Shown piece by piece: positions 1 to 7,695 of a stretch of DNA of 25,918 bases (position 1 is its first letter; the number at the start of each line of letters is the position of its first letter). Source of the DNA: UTPRO1 sp031400185. Lineage in GTDB: Bacteria; Desulfobacterota; Binatia; UTPRO1. The notes beneath the pieces were generated by a model. It was not told where the DNA came from. It saw only the letters and a program-made list of their open reading frames with translations, and searched no databases. The stretch is from positions 1 through 25,918 of the forward strand of contig JANNPN010000276.1 of assembly GCA_031400185.1 (NCBI GenBank), in the 5' to 3' direction. A program made the translations under genes and the position numbers.

Positions 1-121
1 CGCTCGGCCCCATGAGCGACCAGAAGTCGCCGCGCTCGATGGTGAACGAGAGGTCGTTGACCGCGGTGACGGCGGTCGGGCCGGTGCCGAATACCTTGGT
101 GACGTGGCGGTACTCGATCAC
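1..121 (-). CDS. ABC transporter ATP-binding protein, MacB/LolD type (N-terminal fragment)
   Basis: About 40 residues from a GTG start at 121; the gene runs off the window edge. The translation starts VIEYRHVTKVFGTG and continues through AVNDLSFTIERGD to LMGPS, which is the A-loop/strand region and the first residues of the Walker A motif (normally GPSGSGKST). This is the standard N-terminus of MacB/LolD-type ATPases, which drive export or extraction of lipids, lipoproteins or drugs at the inner membrane. The GTG start overlaps the stop codon of the upstream PadR gene (GTGA, four bases), so the two are translationally coupled and the PadR protein probably regulates this transporter. The substrate cannot be told from this fragment. 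Confidence 0.82.
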   Translation of the reverse strand, partial: MIEYRHVTKVFGTGPTAVTAVNDLSFTIERGDFWSLMGPS

Positions 122-681
122 GCGGTGCCCGCGACCCCGTAGCGATCCGACAGGCGTTTCGCGACCTCGTCGAGCCAGGCGAGCTCGGCGCGGGCGGCGA
201 GCTCGGCGCCGTCGATCAGGAGATGGGTCACGAAGCCATCGAAGGGGGCGCGGCGCATCTTGCGACGCTCGGTGCCGAGCTTATGGAGCTCCTGCATGTA
301 GGCTTCCCGCTGTCGCTCGACGAGCTTCAGGAGCTCGGGCAGGTGCTCGGCGCTCGCGAACAGCAGCTTCACCGCGAGCTCCTGGCGGAGCGGCCGGGGG
401 GCGTCGGTCTGCGGGCTCAGCACGTAGTCGTCGAGGCTGTGCTGACCGCGGGCGGTGATCCGGTAGACCTTGCGCGCCGACTCGGTCCCGTCGGCGACCT
501 GCTCGATGAGGCCGTCGGCCGCGAGCCGGTCGAGGATGCGGTAGACCTCGCCGAAGTTCAGCCGCCAAAAATGCCCGAGCAGGCGCTCGCCCTGGCGGCG
601 GACGGCGTATCCGTGGATGCCCTCGGGATTGCGGGACACGACACCGAGGACTGCGTGCTGAACTCCGTGGGAATGGCGCAT
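118..681 (-). CDS. PadR family transcriptional regulator
   Basis: A 187-residue protein. I choose ATG at 681 rather than the more upstream ATG at 747 because a GGAG lies seven bases before it and PadR proteins normally begin close to the winged-helix motif. Residues about 8-85 form the PadR winged helix (AVLGVVSRNPEGIHGYAV, then FGEVYRILDRLAADGLIE, then the wing with ARKVYRITARG). The C-terminal half is a helical, charged dimerisation region, as in PadR subfamily members with the VirR-like/PadR_C domain. PadR proteins are cytoplasmic repressors, usually controlling an adjacent transporter. The four-base overlap with the following ABC ATPase gene supports that here. The ligand is unknown. Confidence 0.88.
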   Translation of the reverse strand: MRHSHGVQHAVLGVVSRNPEGIHGYAVRRQGERLLGHFWRLNFGEVYRILDRLAADGLIEQVADGTESARKVYRITARGQHSLDDYVLSPQTDAPRPLRQELAVKLLFASAEHLPELLKLVERQREAYMQELHKLGTERRKMRRAPFDGFVTHLLIDGAELAARAELAWLDEVAKRLSDRYGVAGTA

Positions 682-803
682 CGGACGGCTCCAAAGGGCC
701 TCGCCTGGTTCGGCCCTGCTGCTGCGTTGATGCTCCGACGGTCTCATGCGCCTTCACGGAGTGTCAAGGTTGGTGCAAGGCCCCCGCGCACTTCGTATTC
801 GCA

Positions 804-818
804 CCCGGAATAGCCGGG
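804..818 (-). terminator. short hairpin downstream of the photolyase gene
   Basis: CCCGG and CCGGG pair around a five-base AATAG loop, about 20 bases after the photolyase stop codon. There is no clear U-run on the minus strand, so it is at best a weak intrinsic terminator. The rest of the 682-837 gap shows no gene. Confidence 0.25.
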
Positions 819-837
819 AAATCGCGTGGTTCCGCAC

Positions 838-2238
838 TCAGCTTCGGGTCGCGCCGTACATGGCGAGTGCGCGGGGCCGGCGCTCCTCGTGGAGCACGAC
901 GCGGTCGGGATAGGTCTTCCCGAGCGTCGCCCCGTCGCTGGTGGCTTCCCCCCGCGGGACGGTCCACGGCTGGTGGATCCAGCGCGTCGGGACGTCCTGC
1001 AGCTCGGGCACCCACTGGCGGACGTAGGTGCCGTGCGGGTCGAACTTCTCGCCCTGGGAGGTCGGGTTGAAGATGCGGAACCACGGCTGCGCGTCGGTTC
1101 CGGTCGACGCCGCCCACTGCCAGCCGCCGTTGTTGGCGGCGAGGTCCCCATCGACCAGCTCGCGCATGAAGTGCCGCTCGCCCCAGCGCCAGTCGATCAG
1201 GAGGTCCTTGGTGAGGAACGACGCGACGATCATCCGGCAGCGGTTGTGCATCCACCCCGTCGCCCGCAGCTGTCGCATTGCGGCGTCGACGATCGGGTAC
1301 CCGGTCTCGCCGCGCTGCCAGGCGGCGAAGAGGCCGCGGTCGTTCTCCCAGGCGAGCGTGCGCATCGCCGGCTTGAAGGCCTGGCGCTCGACGTTCGCGT
1401 GGTGGAAGAGCAGCTGCTGATAGAAGTCACGCCAGACGAGCTCGTTCGTGAAGGTGCGAGCGCCGGGGCCTCCGCCGGTCGTGGCGGCGAGCACCGTGCG
1501 GACCGAGATCGCGCCGAAGCGGAGGTAGGGCGAGAGGCCGGACGTGCCGGGGTTTCCCGGAAAATTGCGCTTGGTGTCGTAGTCGCCGAGCCGGTGCGCG
1601 ACGAAGTCGCGGAGGCGGGCGCGCGCGGCCGACTCGCCGGGCTTCGGCAAGGTCGCGGTGCTCGTGAATCCGAGCGCATCGGCGTCCGGCAGCGCGATCG
1701 TCTCTACGTCGCGGTCCGTGGGAAAGGGGGGTAGGCGGGGGGTGCCGGACGGGGCGGCGGGCTTCTGCGCGCGCCAGACCCGCATGTAGGGCGAGAAGAC
1801 CAGGAAGGGTCGCTGCTGCGACGTCAGGATCTCGCTCTCCTCGAACAGCACCTGGTCCTTCCACGCGTGCGGACGGATGCCGGCGGCGGTGAGCGCGTCG
1901 GCGACGCGCGCGTCGCGGCCGCGCGCATACGGCTCGTAGTCCTTGTTCCAGTGCACGGCGCCGGCGCCGACCGCGCGCGCCACGTGCACCAGCGTCTTCT
2001 CGGGCTCGCCGCGGACCACGATCAGGCGCGAACCCTTCGCCGCGAGCGCGTCGGCGAGCGCGTGCAGGCATCCGAGCAGGAACCGGACGCGCGCCGCGCC
2101 GGTGTCGCGGCGGGCGAGGATCGCGTCGTCGAGCACGAAGACCGGCACGAGCCGCTCGCCGCTGGCCGCCGCGTGCGCGAGCGCCGTGTTGTCGGCGAGC
2201 CGCAGGTCGCGGCGGAACCAGTGGATGGTCGTGGTCAT
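838..2238 (-). CDS. phrB: deoxyribodipyrimidine (CPD) photolyase, class I
   Basis: A 466-residue flavoprotein, close to the usual 450-480. It repairs UV-induced cyclobutane pyrimidine dimers with blue light using FADH-. Residues 4-130 form the N-terminal antenna-binding alpha/beta domain (starts HWFRRDLRLADN, with VPVFVLDD at about 31). Residues about 215-455 form the FAD-binding helical domain: WRDFYQQL at 269, TGYPIVDAAMRQL at 312, WMHNRCRM at 329, and NNGGWQWAASTGTDAQP near 369, followed by FRIFNPTSQGEKFDP. The last block is almost identical to the E. coli PhrB signature and argues for a true CPD photolyase rather than a cryptochrome. Start ATG 2238 has no obvious Shine-Dalgarno sequence. 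It lies 28 bases after the stop of the nucleotidyltransferase gene, so it is probably the second gene of that operon. Confidence 0.95.
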   Translation of the reverse strand: MTTTIHWFRRDLRLADNTALAHAAASGERLVPVFVLDDAILARRDTGAARVRFLLGCLHALADALAAKGSRLIVVRGEPEKTLVHVARAVGAGAVHWNKDYEPYARGRDARVADALTAAGIRPHAWKDQVLFEESEILTSQQRPFLVFSPYMRVWRAQKPAAPSGTPRLPPFPTDRDVETIALPDADALGFTSTATLPKPGESAARARLRDFVAHRLGDYDTKRNFPGNPGTSGLSPYLRFGAISVRTVLAATTGGGPGARTFTNELVWRDFYQQLLFHHANVERQAFKPAMRTLAWENDRGLFAAWQRGETGYPIVDAAMRQLRATGWMHNRCRMIVASFLTKDLLIDWRWGERHFMRELVDGDLAANNGGWQWAASTGTDAQPWFRIFNPTSQGEKFDPHGTYVRQWVPELQDVPTRWIHQPWTVPRGEATSDGATLGKTYPDRVVLHEERRPRALAMYGATRS

Positions 2239-2266
2239 TGCGGTCGGGCCGCCACGTCCGCGCCGC

Positions 2267-3589
2267 TCAGGAGTACTGCGCGCGGACCCACGCGAGCGCG
2301 GCGTCGCGGTCGGCCAGTGTGCCTTCGAGCTGTTGCTCCTCGACCGCCTGCAGGATCTCGCTGAAGCGCGGACCCGGCGAGAAGCCGATCGCGATGAGGT
2401 CGCGCCCGGTCACGAGCGCCGGCGGATTCAGTTGTTGCTCGGAGAGGCTCGCGAGCCTCGCCCGGCAGAAGTCGTAGTACTGCAGGTCGCCGTTGGACGC
2501 GGTCGCGTCGATGCGCGCGAGCTCGAGGAGCTCCTCGATCCCGTCCTCGCGGAGGAAACGCGTGAGCGTCGACGTGCGCATGAGCGGCGCGCTCACGAGC
2601 CGCAGGTGGTTGCGGACGAGGTGCGCGACGCGCTCCCAGACCGCACGGCTGCGTTTCAAGCGTTGGCAGATCGCGACCGCCATGTCGGCGCCGCGCTCGG
2701 GGTGGCCATAGAAGGTGATGCGCTCACCTTCGGCGGTCGTCTTCCGGCCGGCGCACACGGGCTTCGCGACGTCGTGGAGGAGCGCGCCCAGGGCCAAGGT
2801 CTCGCTCGGCGCGCGCAGCTGGTCGATGACGAGCAGCGTGTGCGTCCACACGTCGCCCTCGGGGTGATGGAGGGGAGTCTGCGCGACGCCTTGCATCGCG
2901 AGCAGCTCCGGCATGACGGTCGCGAGCAGGCCTGACGCGAGCAGCAGCTCGAACCCGCGCTTGGCGGCGCCTTCGCTGAGGATCAGCCGGATCTCCTCGC
3001 CGATCCGCTCCCAGGCGATGCTGTCGATCTCCGCCGCGTGCCGGCGGACGACGTCCCAGGTGGTCGGCTCGATGGCAAAGCCGAGCCGCGCCGACAGCCG
3101 GACGGCACGCAGCATGCGGAGCTTGTCCTCGGCGAGGCGGGCCGCCGGGTTGCCGATCGCGCGCACCACGCGGTGGGCGAGGTCCTCGCGCCCGCCCACA
3201 TAGTCGATCACGCGGTCCGCGATCGGGTCGAGGAACATGCCGTTGATGGTGAAGTCCCGACGAGCGGCGTCCTCCTCCGCGCTCCCGAACGTGACCGTCG
3301 TCGGGTGGCGCGAGTCGAGGTAGACGCCGTCGCGGCGGAACGTGGCGACCTCGACGCGGTCCGCGCCGGACGGCACGAGCACGACGCCGAACTGCACGCC
3401 GACCGGGATGCTGCCCGCGAAGAGCGTCAGGACCCGCTCGGCGGGGGCGTCGGTCGCGACGTCGTAGTCCTTCGGCGTACGGCCGAGGAGCTCGTCGCGG
3501 ACACATCCTCCGGCGAGCAGCGCCGTGAAGCCCGCGTCGCGGAGACGACCAACGACCGCGATCGCATTGGCGCGTGCCTCGGAAGACAT
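2267..3589 (-). CDS. cca: CCA tRNA nucleotidyltransferase / poly(A) polymerase family with HD domain
   Basis: A 440-residue protein if it starts at ATG 3589 (MSSEARAN), the start that fits the family N-terminus; an in-frame upstream start at 3634 adds 15 residues without homology features. It adds CCA to tRNA 3' ends, or adds A residues. The head domain has the class II nucleotidyltransferase signature GGCVRDELLG (residues 27-36) and the metal-binding D-Y-D at 41-43. RRDFTINGM follows, then the RNA-binding neck (AEDKLRMLRAVR). The C-terminal half carries an HD phosphohydrolase-like domain (LGALLHDVAKP, with HPERGADMA). Whether it acts as CCA-adding enzyme or poly(A) polymerase cannot be separated by eye. 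It is followed closely by the photolyase gene. Confidence 0.9.
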   Translation of the reverse strand: MSSEARANAIAVVGRLRDAGFTALLAGGCVRDELLGRTPKDYDVATDAPAERVLTLFAGSIPVGVQFGVVLVPSGADRVEVATFRRDGVYLDSRHPTTVTFGSAEEDAARRDFTINGMFLDPIADRVIDYVGGREDLAHRVVRAIGNPAARLAEDKLRMLRAVRLSARLGFAIEPTTWDVVRRHAAEIDSIAWERIGEEIRLILSEGAAKRGFELLLASGLLATVMPELLAMQGVAQTPLHHPEGDVWTHTLLVIDQLRAPSETLALGALLHDVAKPVCAGRKTTAEGERITFYGHPERGADMAVAICQRLKRSRAVWERVAHLVRNHLRLVSAPLMRTSTLTRFLREDGIEELLELARIDATASNGDLQYYDFCRARLASLSEQQLNPPALVTGRDLIAIGFSPGPRFSEILQAVEEQQLEGTLADRDAALAWVRAQYS

Positions 3590-3663
3590 CGCCGGATCAT
3601 GCCCGCCGCAGTCGTGCTCGGCAACGCGCTCCACTCGCCTTGTGCGAGTACGACCCGCGTGGC

Positions 3664-4182
3664 ATGTCCCGCGCCATGCGCGTCGTGCTCGCGATGGTCT
3701 TCCTGCTGATGCTGCCGGGGCTCGTGGACGCGCACGTCGTCGTGTTGCCGGCGGAGAGCGAGGCCGGTGGGTGGGAGCGCTACACGATCCTCGTACCCAC
3801 CGAGAAGGCGTCGCCGACCGTGCGCGTCGAGCTGCGCTTGCCGACGGGCATGGACGTGATCGCGGTCGAGTCGAAGCCTGGATGGGAAGGGCGCTTCGAG
3901 CCGTTCCCGGTCGGTGCGGCGCGGGTCGAATGGAAGGGCGGGCGCATCCCCGAGGGGGAGTTCCTGAGCTTCGAGTTCATGGCTTGGAACCCGCCGGCGG
4001 CGCGTGTGCTCGAGTGGCAAGCGACGCAGACGTACGAAGACGGCACGAACGATCGGTGGGGCGCTAAGGACGACGACCACCACGCGTCGCGCACCACGCT
4101 CAAGGCCGGCAGCGGCAAGAAAACTGGCATGCATCGCCACGGCGCCTCGGCAGCGCCCGCCAATCCGGCGGCCAAGCACTGA
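3664..4182 (+). CDS. secreted DUF1775 / YcnI-like copper-binding protein
   Basis: 172 residues from ATG 3664; ATG 3676 is an equally possible start and would also begin a good signal peptide (MRVVLAMVFLLMLPGLVDA). Predicted cleavage after DA leaves histidine as the first residue of the mature protein (HVVVLPAESEAGG). DUF1775/YcnI proteins use exactly this N-terminal His, together with a conserved Trp in the beta-sandwich, to bind Cu(II). Here a candidate Trp is in the VEWKGGRIPEGEF segment, and the family pattern of a Phe-rich strand followed by PP (FEFMAWNPPA) is kept. The C-terminus is His/Lys-rich (DDDHHAS, MHRH), which may add metal binding; the transmembrane anchor typical of YcnI is absent. 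No copper transporter is adjacent. It is divergent from the nucleotidyltransferase gene across 74 bases. Confidence 0.72.
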   Translation: MSRAMRVVLAMVFLLMLPGLVDAHVVVLPAESEAGGWERYTILVPTEKASPTVRVELRLPTGMDVIAVESKPGWEGRFEPFPVGAARVEWKGGRIPEGEFLSFEFMAWNPPAARVLEWQATQTYEDGTNDRWGAKDDDHHASRTTLKAGSGKKTGMHRHGASAAPANPAAKH

Positions 4183-4219
4183 CGCTCGCGATCAGGGGGA
4201 GAAGATCCCCTTCGTTCGA

Positions 4220-5173
4220 CTAATGCCCCGTGATCTCGGGCGCGTCGGTCGCGTTCGGCGGCGGCGGTGGAAGCTCGGCCTTGTCGAGGACGTCGGCGTT
4301 GATCTCGATCTTGGCGTCCGCCTTCACCTTGTCGAAACGCTGGGTCACGAGCTCCTGACGGCGCTGATTCGTCATCGCGACGCGGATCCGCTCTTTCACG
4401 TCCTCGAACGGCTTGCTCGGGCCGTCCTTCCGCTCGAGCAGCTTGATGATGTGGTACCCGAATGGGGTCTGGATGACCGGGCCGATGTCCCCGGGCTTCT
4501 CGAGGCCGAACGCGGTGCGCTCGAACTCCGCGACCATCCGCCCTTGCCCGAAGAACCCGAGGTCGCCGCCGCGCGCGGCGGTCGCCGTGTCGACCGAGTT
4601 GGTCTTCGCGAGATCCTCGAACTTGCTCGGATCGGCGTCGAGCTGGGCGCGCAGCTGTTTGGCGAGCGCCTCGTCCTTCACGAGGATGTGCGAGGCGTGG
4701 ATCTGCGCGCCCGAGAAGAGGCGCTGATTCTGGTCGTAGTACGCTTTGATCTCGTCGTCGGCGAGGGTCGGCGCCTCCTGGTAGTCGCGCATCACGCGCT
4801 GCACGATGAGCCGCTGCCGGAGGTCGTCGATCTGCCGGACGATGTCCGGATCGCGGTCGTACCCTTTCGTCTTCCCTTGCTCCGAGAGCAGCTCGTTCAG
4901 GATGTAGTTGTCGACGAACTGGCGGCGGCGCTCGGGCGTCGTGAGCTGTGCGCGCGAGCGGGGAGGAAGCCGTTCCACCTCGCGCCGAAAATCCTCGGTG
5001 GTGAACTGCTTCCCGGCGTAGGTTGCGATCACCGCGCCGCCGGAAACGGGCTTCGCATCGGGCGCGGGTGCCGTCGATGTCGCGTTGTCGCTGGCGCATG
5101 CTGCGGCGAAGCACAGCGCCGCGATCGCAACACAGGTGAACTTTTGCACGGGCGCGGACAGTAGCCCAATCAT
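4220..5173 (-). CDS. peptidyl-prolyl cis-trans isomerase (parvulin, SurA/PrsA-like) lipoprotein
   Basis: 317 residues. A signal peptide ends in a lipobox FAAAC with Cys26 as the lipidated residue; +2 is Ala, so outer-membrane sorting would be expected under the E. coli rule. Residues about 45-130 form a helical chaperone region typical of SurA/PrsA N-termini (FTTEDFRREVERL, then RRRQFVDNYILNELL). Residues about 155-255 are the rotamase domain: ASHILVK, ARGGDLGFFGQGRM, and TPFGYHIIKLLERK, all hallmark parvulin blocks. The tail is charged and ends in a proline stretch (PPPPPNATDAP). It probably assists folding of exported or outer-membrane proteins. There is no clear Shine-Dalgarno sequence before ATG 5173. 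Confidence 0.92.
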   Translation of the reverse strand: MIGLLSAPVQKFTCVAIAALCFAAACASDNATSTAPAPDAKPVSGGAVIATYAGKQFTTEDFRREVERLPPRSRAQLTTPERRRQFVDNYILNELLSEQGKTKGYDRDPDIVRQIDDLRQRLIVQRVMRDYQEAPTLADDEIKAYYDQNQRLFSGAQIHASHILVKDEALAKQLRAQLDADPSKFEDLAKTNSVDTATAARGGDLGFFGQGRMVAEFERTAFGLEKPGDIGPVIQTPFGYHIIKLLERKDGPSKPFEDVKERIRVAMTNQRRQELVTQRFDKVKADAKIEINADVLDKAELPPPPPNATDAPEITGH

Positions 5174-5255
5174 TCGTTGACTGCCAAGAGGGGTCCGATT
5201 AAGTCTGTGGGCTCAACCTTTCGTCGCCAGATCCCGCTCAGGAGGAACCACCCCA

Positions 5256-5519
5256 ATGGAACAAATGCTCGAACAAGCCGAGGCCGTGCTTCGCTTCTCC
5301 GGTGAGCTTCAGCGGCGCATGTCGGAAGTCGGCGTGGAGGGCATCGGCGGTGTGATGAGCCTTTACGCGCAACTCCGGAGCGCGCTCGAGAAGGTGTCGC
5401 ACGACGAGCTCGACTGGGCCGCGGCCGAAGTGAACCGCGTCCTCGAGAGTCTCACCAAGATCAGCGACGAAGTGCGGCGGTTGAAGGGCTTGAAGCTGTC
5501 TCTCGAAACCGGTCACTGA
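5256..5519 (+). CDS. small helical protein of unknown function (87 aa)
   Basis: ATG 5256 is preceded by a perfect AGGAGG ten bases upstream, so this is very likely a real gene. The protein is acidic and almost entirely helical: an N-terminal amphipathic helix (MEQMLEQAEAVLRFSGELQ), a glycine-containing turn (VEGIGGVMS), and two more helices rich in Leu/Glu/Arg (ALEKVSHDELDWAAAEVNRV, EVRRLKGLKL). There are no Cys, transmembrane or signal features, so it is probably cytoplasmic, perhaps forming a helical bundle or coiled coil. I do not recognise the family. Its end overlaps the VanZ-like gene on the other strand by seven bases (5513-5519). Confidence 0.78.
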   Translation: MEQMLEQAEAVLRFSGELQRRMSEVGVEGIGGVMSLYAQLRSALEKVSHDELDWAAAEVNRVLESLTKISDEVRRLKGLKLSLETGH

Positions 5520-5995
5520 TCGGCGGGCTCGCGATACCCGCGCCAGCGGGTGAAGAGCAGCGTGCCGACGGTGGCGCCCACGGTGTCGACGAGGACGTCG
5601 GTGCCGGAGCCCGAGCGGCTCGGCACGAACGCCTGGTGCGCCTCGTCGAGCAGGGCGTACACGGCGCAGTAGAGTAGGGCGCGTATGACCAGCGGGCGTG
5701 ACATGCGCGCGCTCGGCGCGGTGAGCGCGCGACACACGAGGCCGCCGAGAATGGCATACTCGACCATGTGCGCGCTTTTGCGGATGACGGTGTGGGCGAA
5801 CCTGAACCCCGCCGGGGTCAGCTCACCGAAGAAGTACCGTAGGATCGGGTCGATGTAGCTGTTGGTCGACCGCGCGGAGAACGCATCCGTCGAGAACCAC
5901 GAGATGAACGCGGCCCAGACGATGACCGGCAACCATCGTTGCAGGGTCCCGGGCCGCTGGAGGTCAGACGATCTCGTTGATGGCCCGCTGGACAA
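5513..5995 (-). CDS. VanZ-like family membrane protein
   Basis: 160 residues with four predicted membrane segments (WLPVIVWAAFISWFS; HMVEYAILGGLVCRAL; IRALLYCAVYALLDEAH; DTVGATVGTLLF). The family marks are RKSAHMVEYAILG at about residue 68 and DEAHQAFVPSRSGSGTDVLVDT, conserved across VanZ-like proteins. The biochemical role of most VanZ-like proteins is unknown; the name comes from teicoplanin resistance. The ATG at 5995 lies 32 bases inside the end of the 91-residue gene upstream, which suggests translational coupling as the last gene of the VKOR-DsbA operon. It ends convergently, overlapping the 87-residue gene by seven bases. Confidence 0.88.
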   Translation of the reverse strand: MSSGPSTRSSDLQRPGTLQRWLPVIVWAAFISWFSTDAFSARSTNSYIDPILRYFFGELTPAGFRFAHTVIRKSAHMVEYAILGGLVCRALTAPSARMSRPLVIRALLYCAVYALLDEAHQAFVPSRSGSGTDVLVDTVGATVGTLLFTRWRGYREPADQ

Positions 5996-6239
5996 CCGCC
6001 AACACCTCTTCTCCGTACTCCGCGTCGATGAAGTCCTCGAGCTTCTCGCGCTGGCTCACGTATTGGCGGCCGTCGCCCGGCTTTTGCTCGTCGGTGAGGT
6101 GGCTGCCGGACATCAGGTCGAGGAACGCGAGCACTCCGGCACACTCCCCCTTGCCCCAATCGCGCTCGAGCTTCTGATCGATCGCAAGACGAAGCGTCAG
6201 ATAGCACAGGCGGTAACGCATCTCTTCGGTGAGTTCCAT
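5964..6239 (-). CDS. small soluble protein of unknown function (91 aa)
   Basis: ATG 6239 has AAAGGA about six bases upstream. It follows the VKOR-DsbA stop codon by about 20 bases and overlaps the VanZ-like start by 32 bases. The protein begins MELTEEMRYRLCYLTLRLAI and is mostly helical, with a polar loop (GSHLTDEQKPGDGRQYVSQ) and an acidic C-terminal helix (EKLEDFIDAEYGEEVL). It has two cysteines and no signal or transmembrane segment. I do not recognise the family. Its position inside a thiol-oxidase operon is the only functional hint. A much longer open frame continues upstream in the same phase through the VKOR gene, but the Shine-Dalgarno sequence fixes the start here. Confidence 0.75.
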   Translation of the reverse strand: MELTEEMRYRLCYLTLRLAIDQKLERDWGKGECAGVLAFLDLMSGSHLTDEQKPGDGRQYVSQREKLEDFIDAEYGEEVLAVVQRAINEIV

Positions 6240-6259
6240 GATCAGTCCTTTCTGGTGGG

Positions 6260-7531
6260 TCACTTCGGGCGTTCGAGCGCGATCACGTACTCGTAGCGAG
6301 TACGTTCGAGGGCGCCTTCGACGATGCGACCGTTGATGACGAGGGTCGGGGTCGACTTGACCCCGAGCTTGGCGGCGGCGCCCGCGTCGCCGAGCACGAG
6401 GCTCCGGGCGGTGGGGTCGTCGAGGCAAGCGGTGAAGCGGTCCTTCGAGAGGCCGAGCCCGACGGCCTTGGCGATCAGGTCGTCGCGACCGAGGCGGTCC
6501 TGACCCGTGAACAGCAGGTCGTGGTACTCCCAGAACTTGCTGTCGCGGGCCGCGCACTCGGCGGCGATTGCGGCGAGGCACGCCGAGCGATGCATGCGGC
6601 TCGGGACGTTCGGGTTGCACTCCGAGTCGAGCGGGAAGTGGTGGAACACGAGGCGCACGAGATCGGGATGGCGCGCGGCGAGGTCGTGGAGGTCGCGAAA
6701 CGCCATGGCGCACGCCGGGCACTCGAAGTCGGAGAACTCGATAATGGTGAGCGGCGCGTTCGCCGGACCTTTGCTGTGGCGGTCGGGCGCCAGGTTCTTG
6801 GTGACGGGAAGCGTCGTGTACCACTGATAGAACTCGGCGTCGGACGCCTTCACGTCCTCCGCCGTCATGGTGGCGCCGGAGATGGGGTGTGCGGCGAGCT
6901 GCGCGGCCGCGACTGCCGCGAGGCCGGCCGCGATCGCCGCGCCTGCGACGAGCGCCCGCTGCGACGTGAGCACCGTGCCGCCGCTCGCGCCGACGTCGAC
7001 CTGCGCGAGCTTCCAGATGAGGGCCGCGGTGACGATCACCAGCACGTACGTCGCGGCGCAGAGCAGGCAGAGCGTCCCGAGCAGGAACGTCGAGATGCCC
7101 GCCATGTAGAGCGACATGCCGACGTTCCAGAGTGCGAGCCCGAGCGCGAGCAGCGAGCTCTGCGACCGGGCGGCACCTACGGCACGCTTGCGGCGGAAGA
7201 GGAGGATGGCGAGGGCGACGTAGCTCGCGAGCCCCCAACCCGCGACCGGCAGGCCGAGGAGCGTGCCGTACGAGCTCGCGAGCACGGCGTCGCAGTTGAC
7301 GGTCGAGTTGACGTTGCAGAAGCTCGTGTACGCGCCGAGCGTCGCCGCGAGTTGCGCGTGGATGTAGAGCTGGCCGATTGCGATCGCGGCGCTCAGCGCG
7401 AGCAGGATCCAGAGCGCACGTTCGAGGCCTTCGGTACGCGGCGCCGGGCTTCGCGACCGTCCCGCTGGCGGCCCTGTCTCGCCCCGGCGACGCGGCGAAT
7501 TCTGCTGTTGCGTCGCCCCTTTGTGCGCCAT
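6260..7531 (-). CDS. VKOR-DsbA fusion: membrane quinone-linked disulfide-generating oxidase
   Basis: 423 residues. VKOR domain at about 38-175 with four to five membrane helices: loop cysteines C72 and C80 (FCNVNSTVNCD), conserved Ser/Gly-rich loop (GTLLGLPVAGWG), and the quinone-proximal CLLC pair C155/C158. A further helix (about 193-213) leads to a periplasmic thioredoxin-fold DsbA-like domain at 255-420 with active site CPAC (C271/C274, preceded by EFSDFE) and the cis-proline loop KSTPTLVING (P395). In such fusions the Trx domain oxidises exported proteins and is reoxidised by VKOR, replacing DsbA plus DsbB. It is the first gene of an operon with the 91-residue unknown and the VanZ-like protein. 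The N-terminal 37 residues are a basic, Pro/Arg/Gln-rich cytoplasmic tail. Confidence 0.94.
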   Translation of the reverse strand: MAHKGATQQQNSPRRRGETGPPAGRSRSPAPRTEGLERALWILLALSAAIAIGQLYIHAQLAATLGAYTSFCNVNSTVNCDAVLASSYGTLLGLPVAGWGLASYVALAILLFRRKRAVGAARSQSSLLALGLALWNVGMSLYMAGISTFLLGTLCLLCAATYVLVIVTAALIWKLAQVDVGASGGTVLTSQRALVAGAAIAAGLAAVAAAQLAAHPISGATMTAEDVKASDAEFYQWYTTLPVTKNLAPDRHSKGPANAPLTIIEFSDFECPACAMAFRDLHDLAARHPDLVRLVFHHFPLDSECNPNVPSRMHRSACLAAIAAECAARDSKFWEYHDLLFTGQDRLGRDDLIAKAVGLGLSKDRFTACLDDPTARSLVLGDAGAAAKLGVKSTPTLVINGRIVEGALERTRYEYVIALERPK

Positions 7532-7540
7532 GAGCGGGGC

Positions 7541-7569
7541 ATCTTATCGACGGGCACCCGGGGTTTCAA
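7541..7569 (-). promoter_or_regulatory. candidate sigma70-type promoter of the VKOR-DsbA operon
   Basis: On the minus strand TTGAAA (7569-7564) and TAAGAT (7546-7541) are separated by 17 bases, a good fit to -35/-10 elements. Transcription would begin only about three bases before the ATG at 7531, giving a practically leaderless mRNA. This agrees with the absence of a Shine-Dalgarno sequence there. Not verified. Confidence 0.4.
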
Positions 7570-7621
7570 TTGTGGGGAGCGAAAGACGGCCGCGAAACGT
7601 GCGCGGGCGATCGCTCGCCCC

Positions 7622-7660
7622 AAAGAAAAACGGGGAAGCGGCCGGTCGCCGCTTCCCCGT
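7622..7660 (-). terminator. Rho-independent terminator of the cysteine-rich A / DUF1302 operon
   Basis: A perfect 13-bp stem (7630-7642 with 7648-7660, arms ACGGGGAAGCGGC and complement) encloses a five-base loop. On the minus strand it is followed by TTTTTCTTTG, a good U-tract. It lies 36 bases after the DUF1302 stop codon. Confidence 0.88.
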
Positions 7661-7695
7661 CGATGCGTCGTTCGCGACGAGCTGCGTCGCTCGGA

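Noticed and set aside
12..458. Plus-strand frame of 148 codons over the PadR and ABC genes
   Set aside because: Extremely Arg-rich and antisense to two recognisable, translationally coupled genes.
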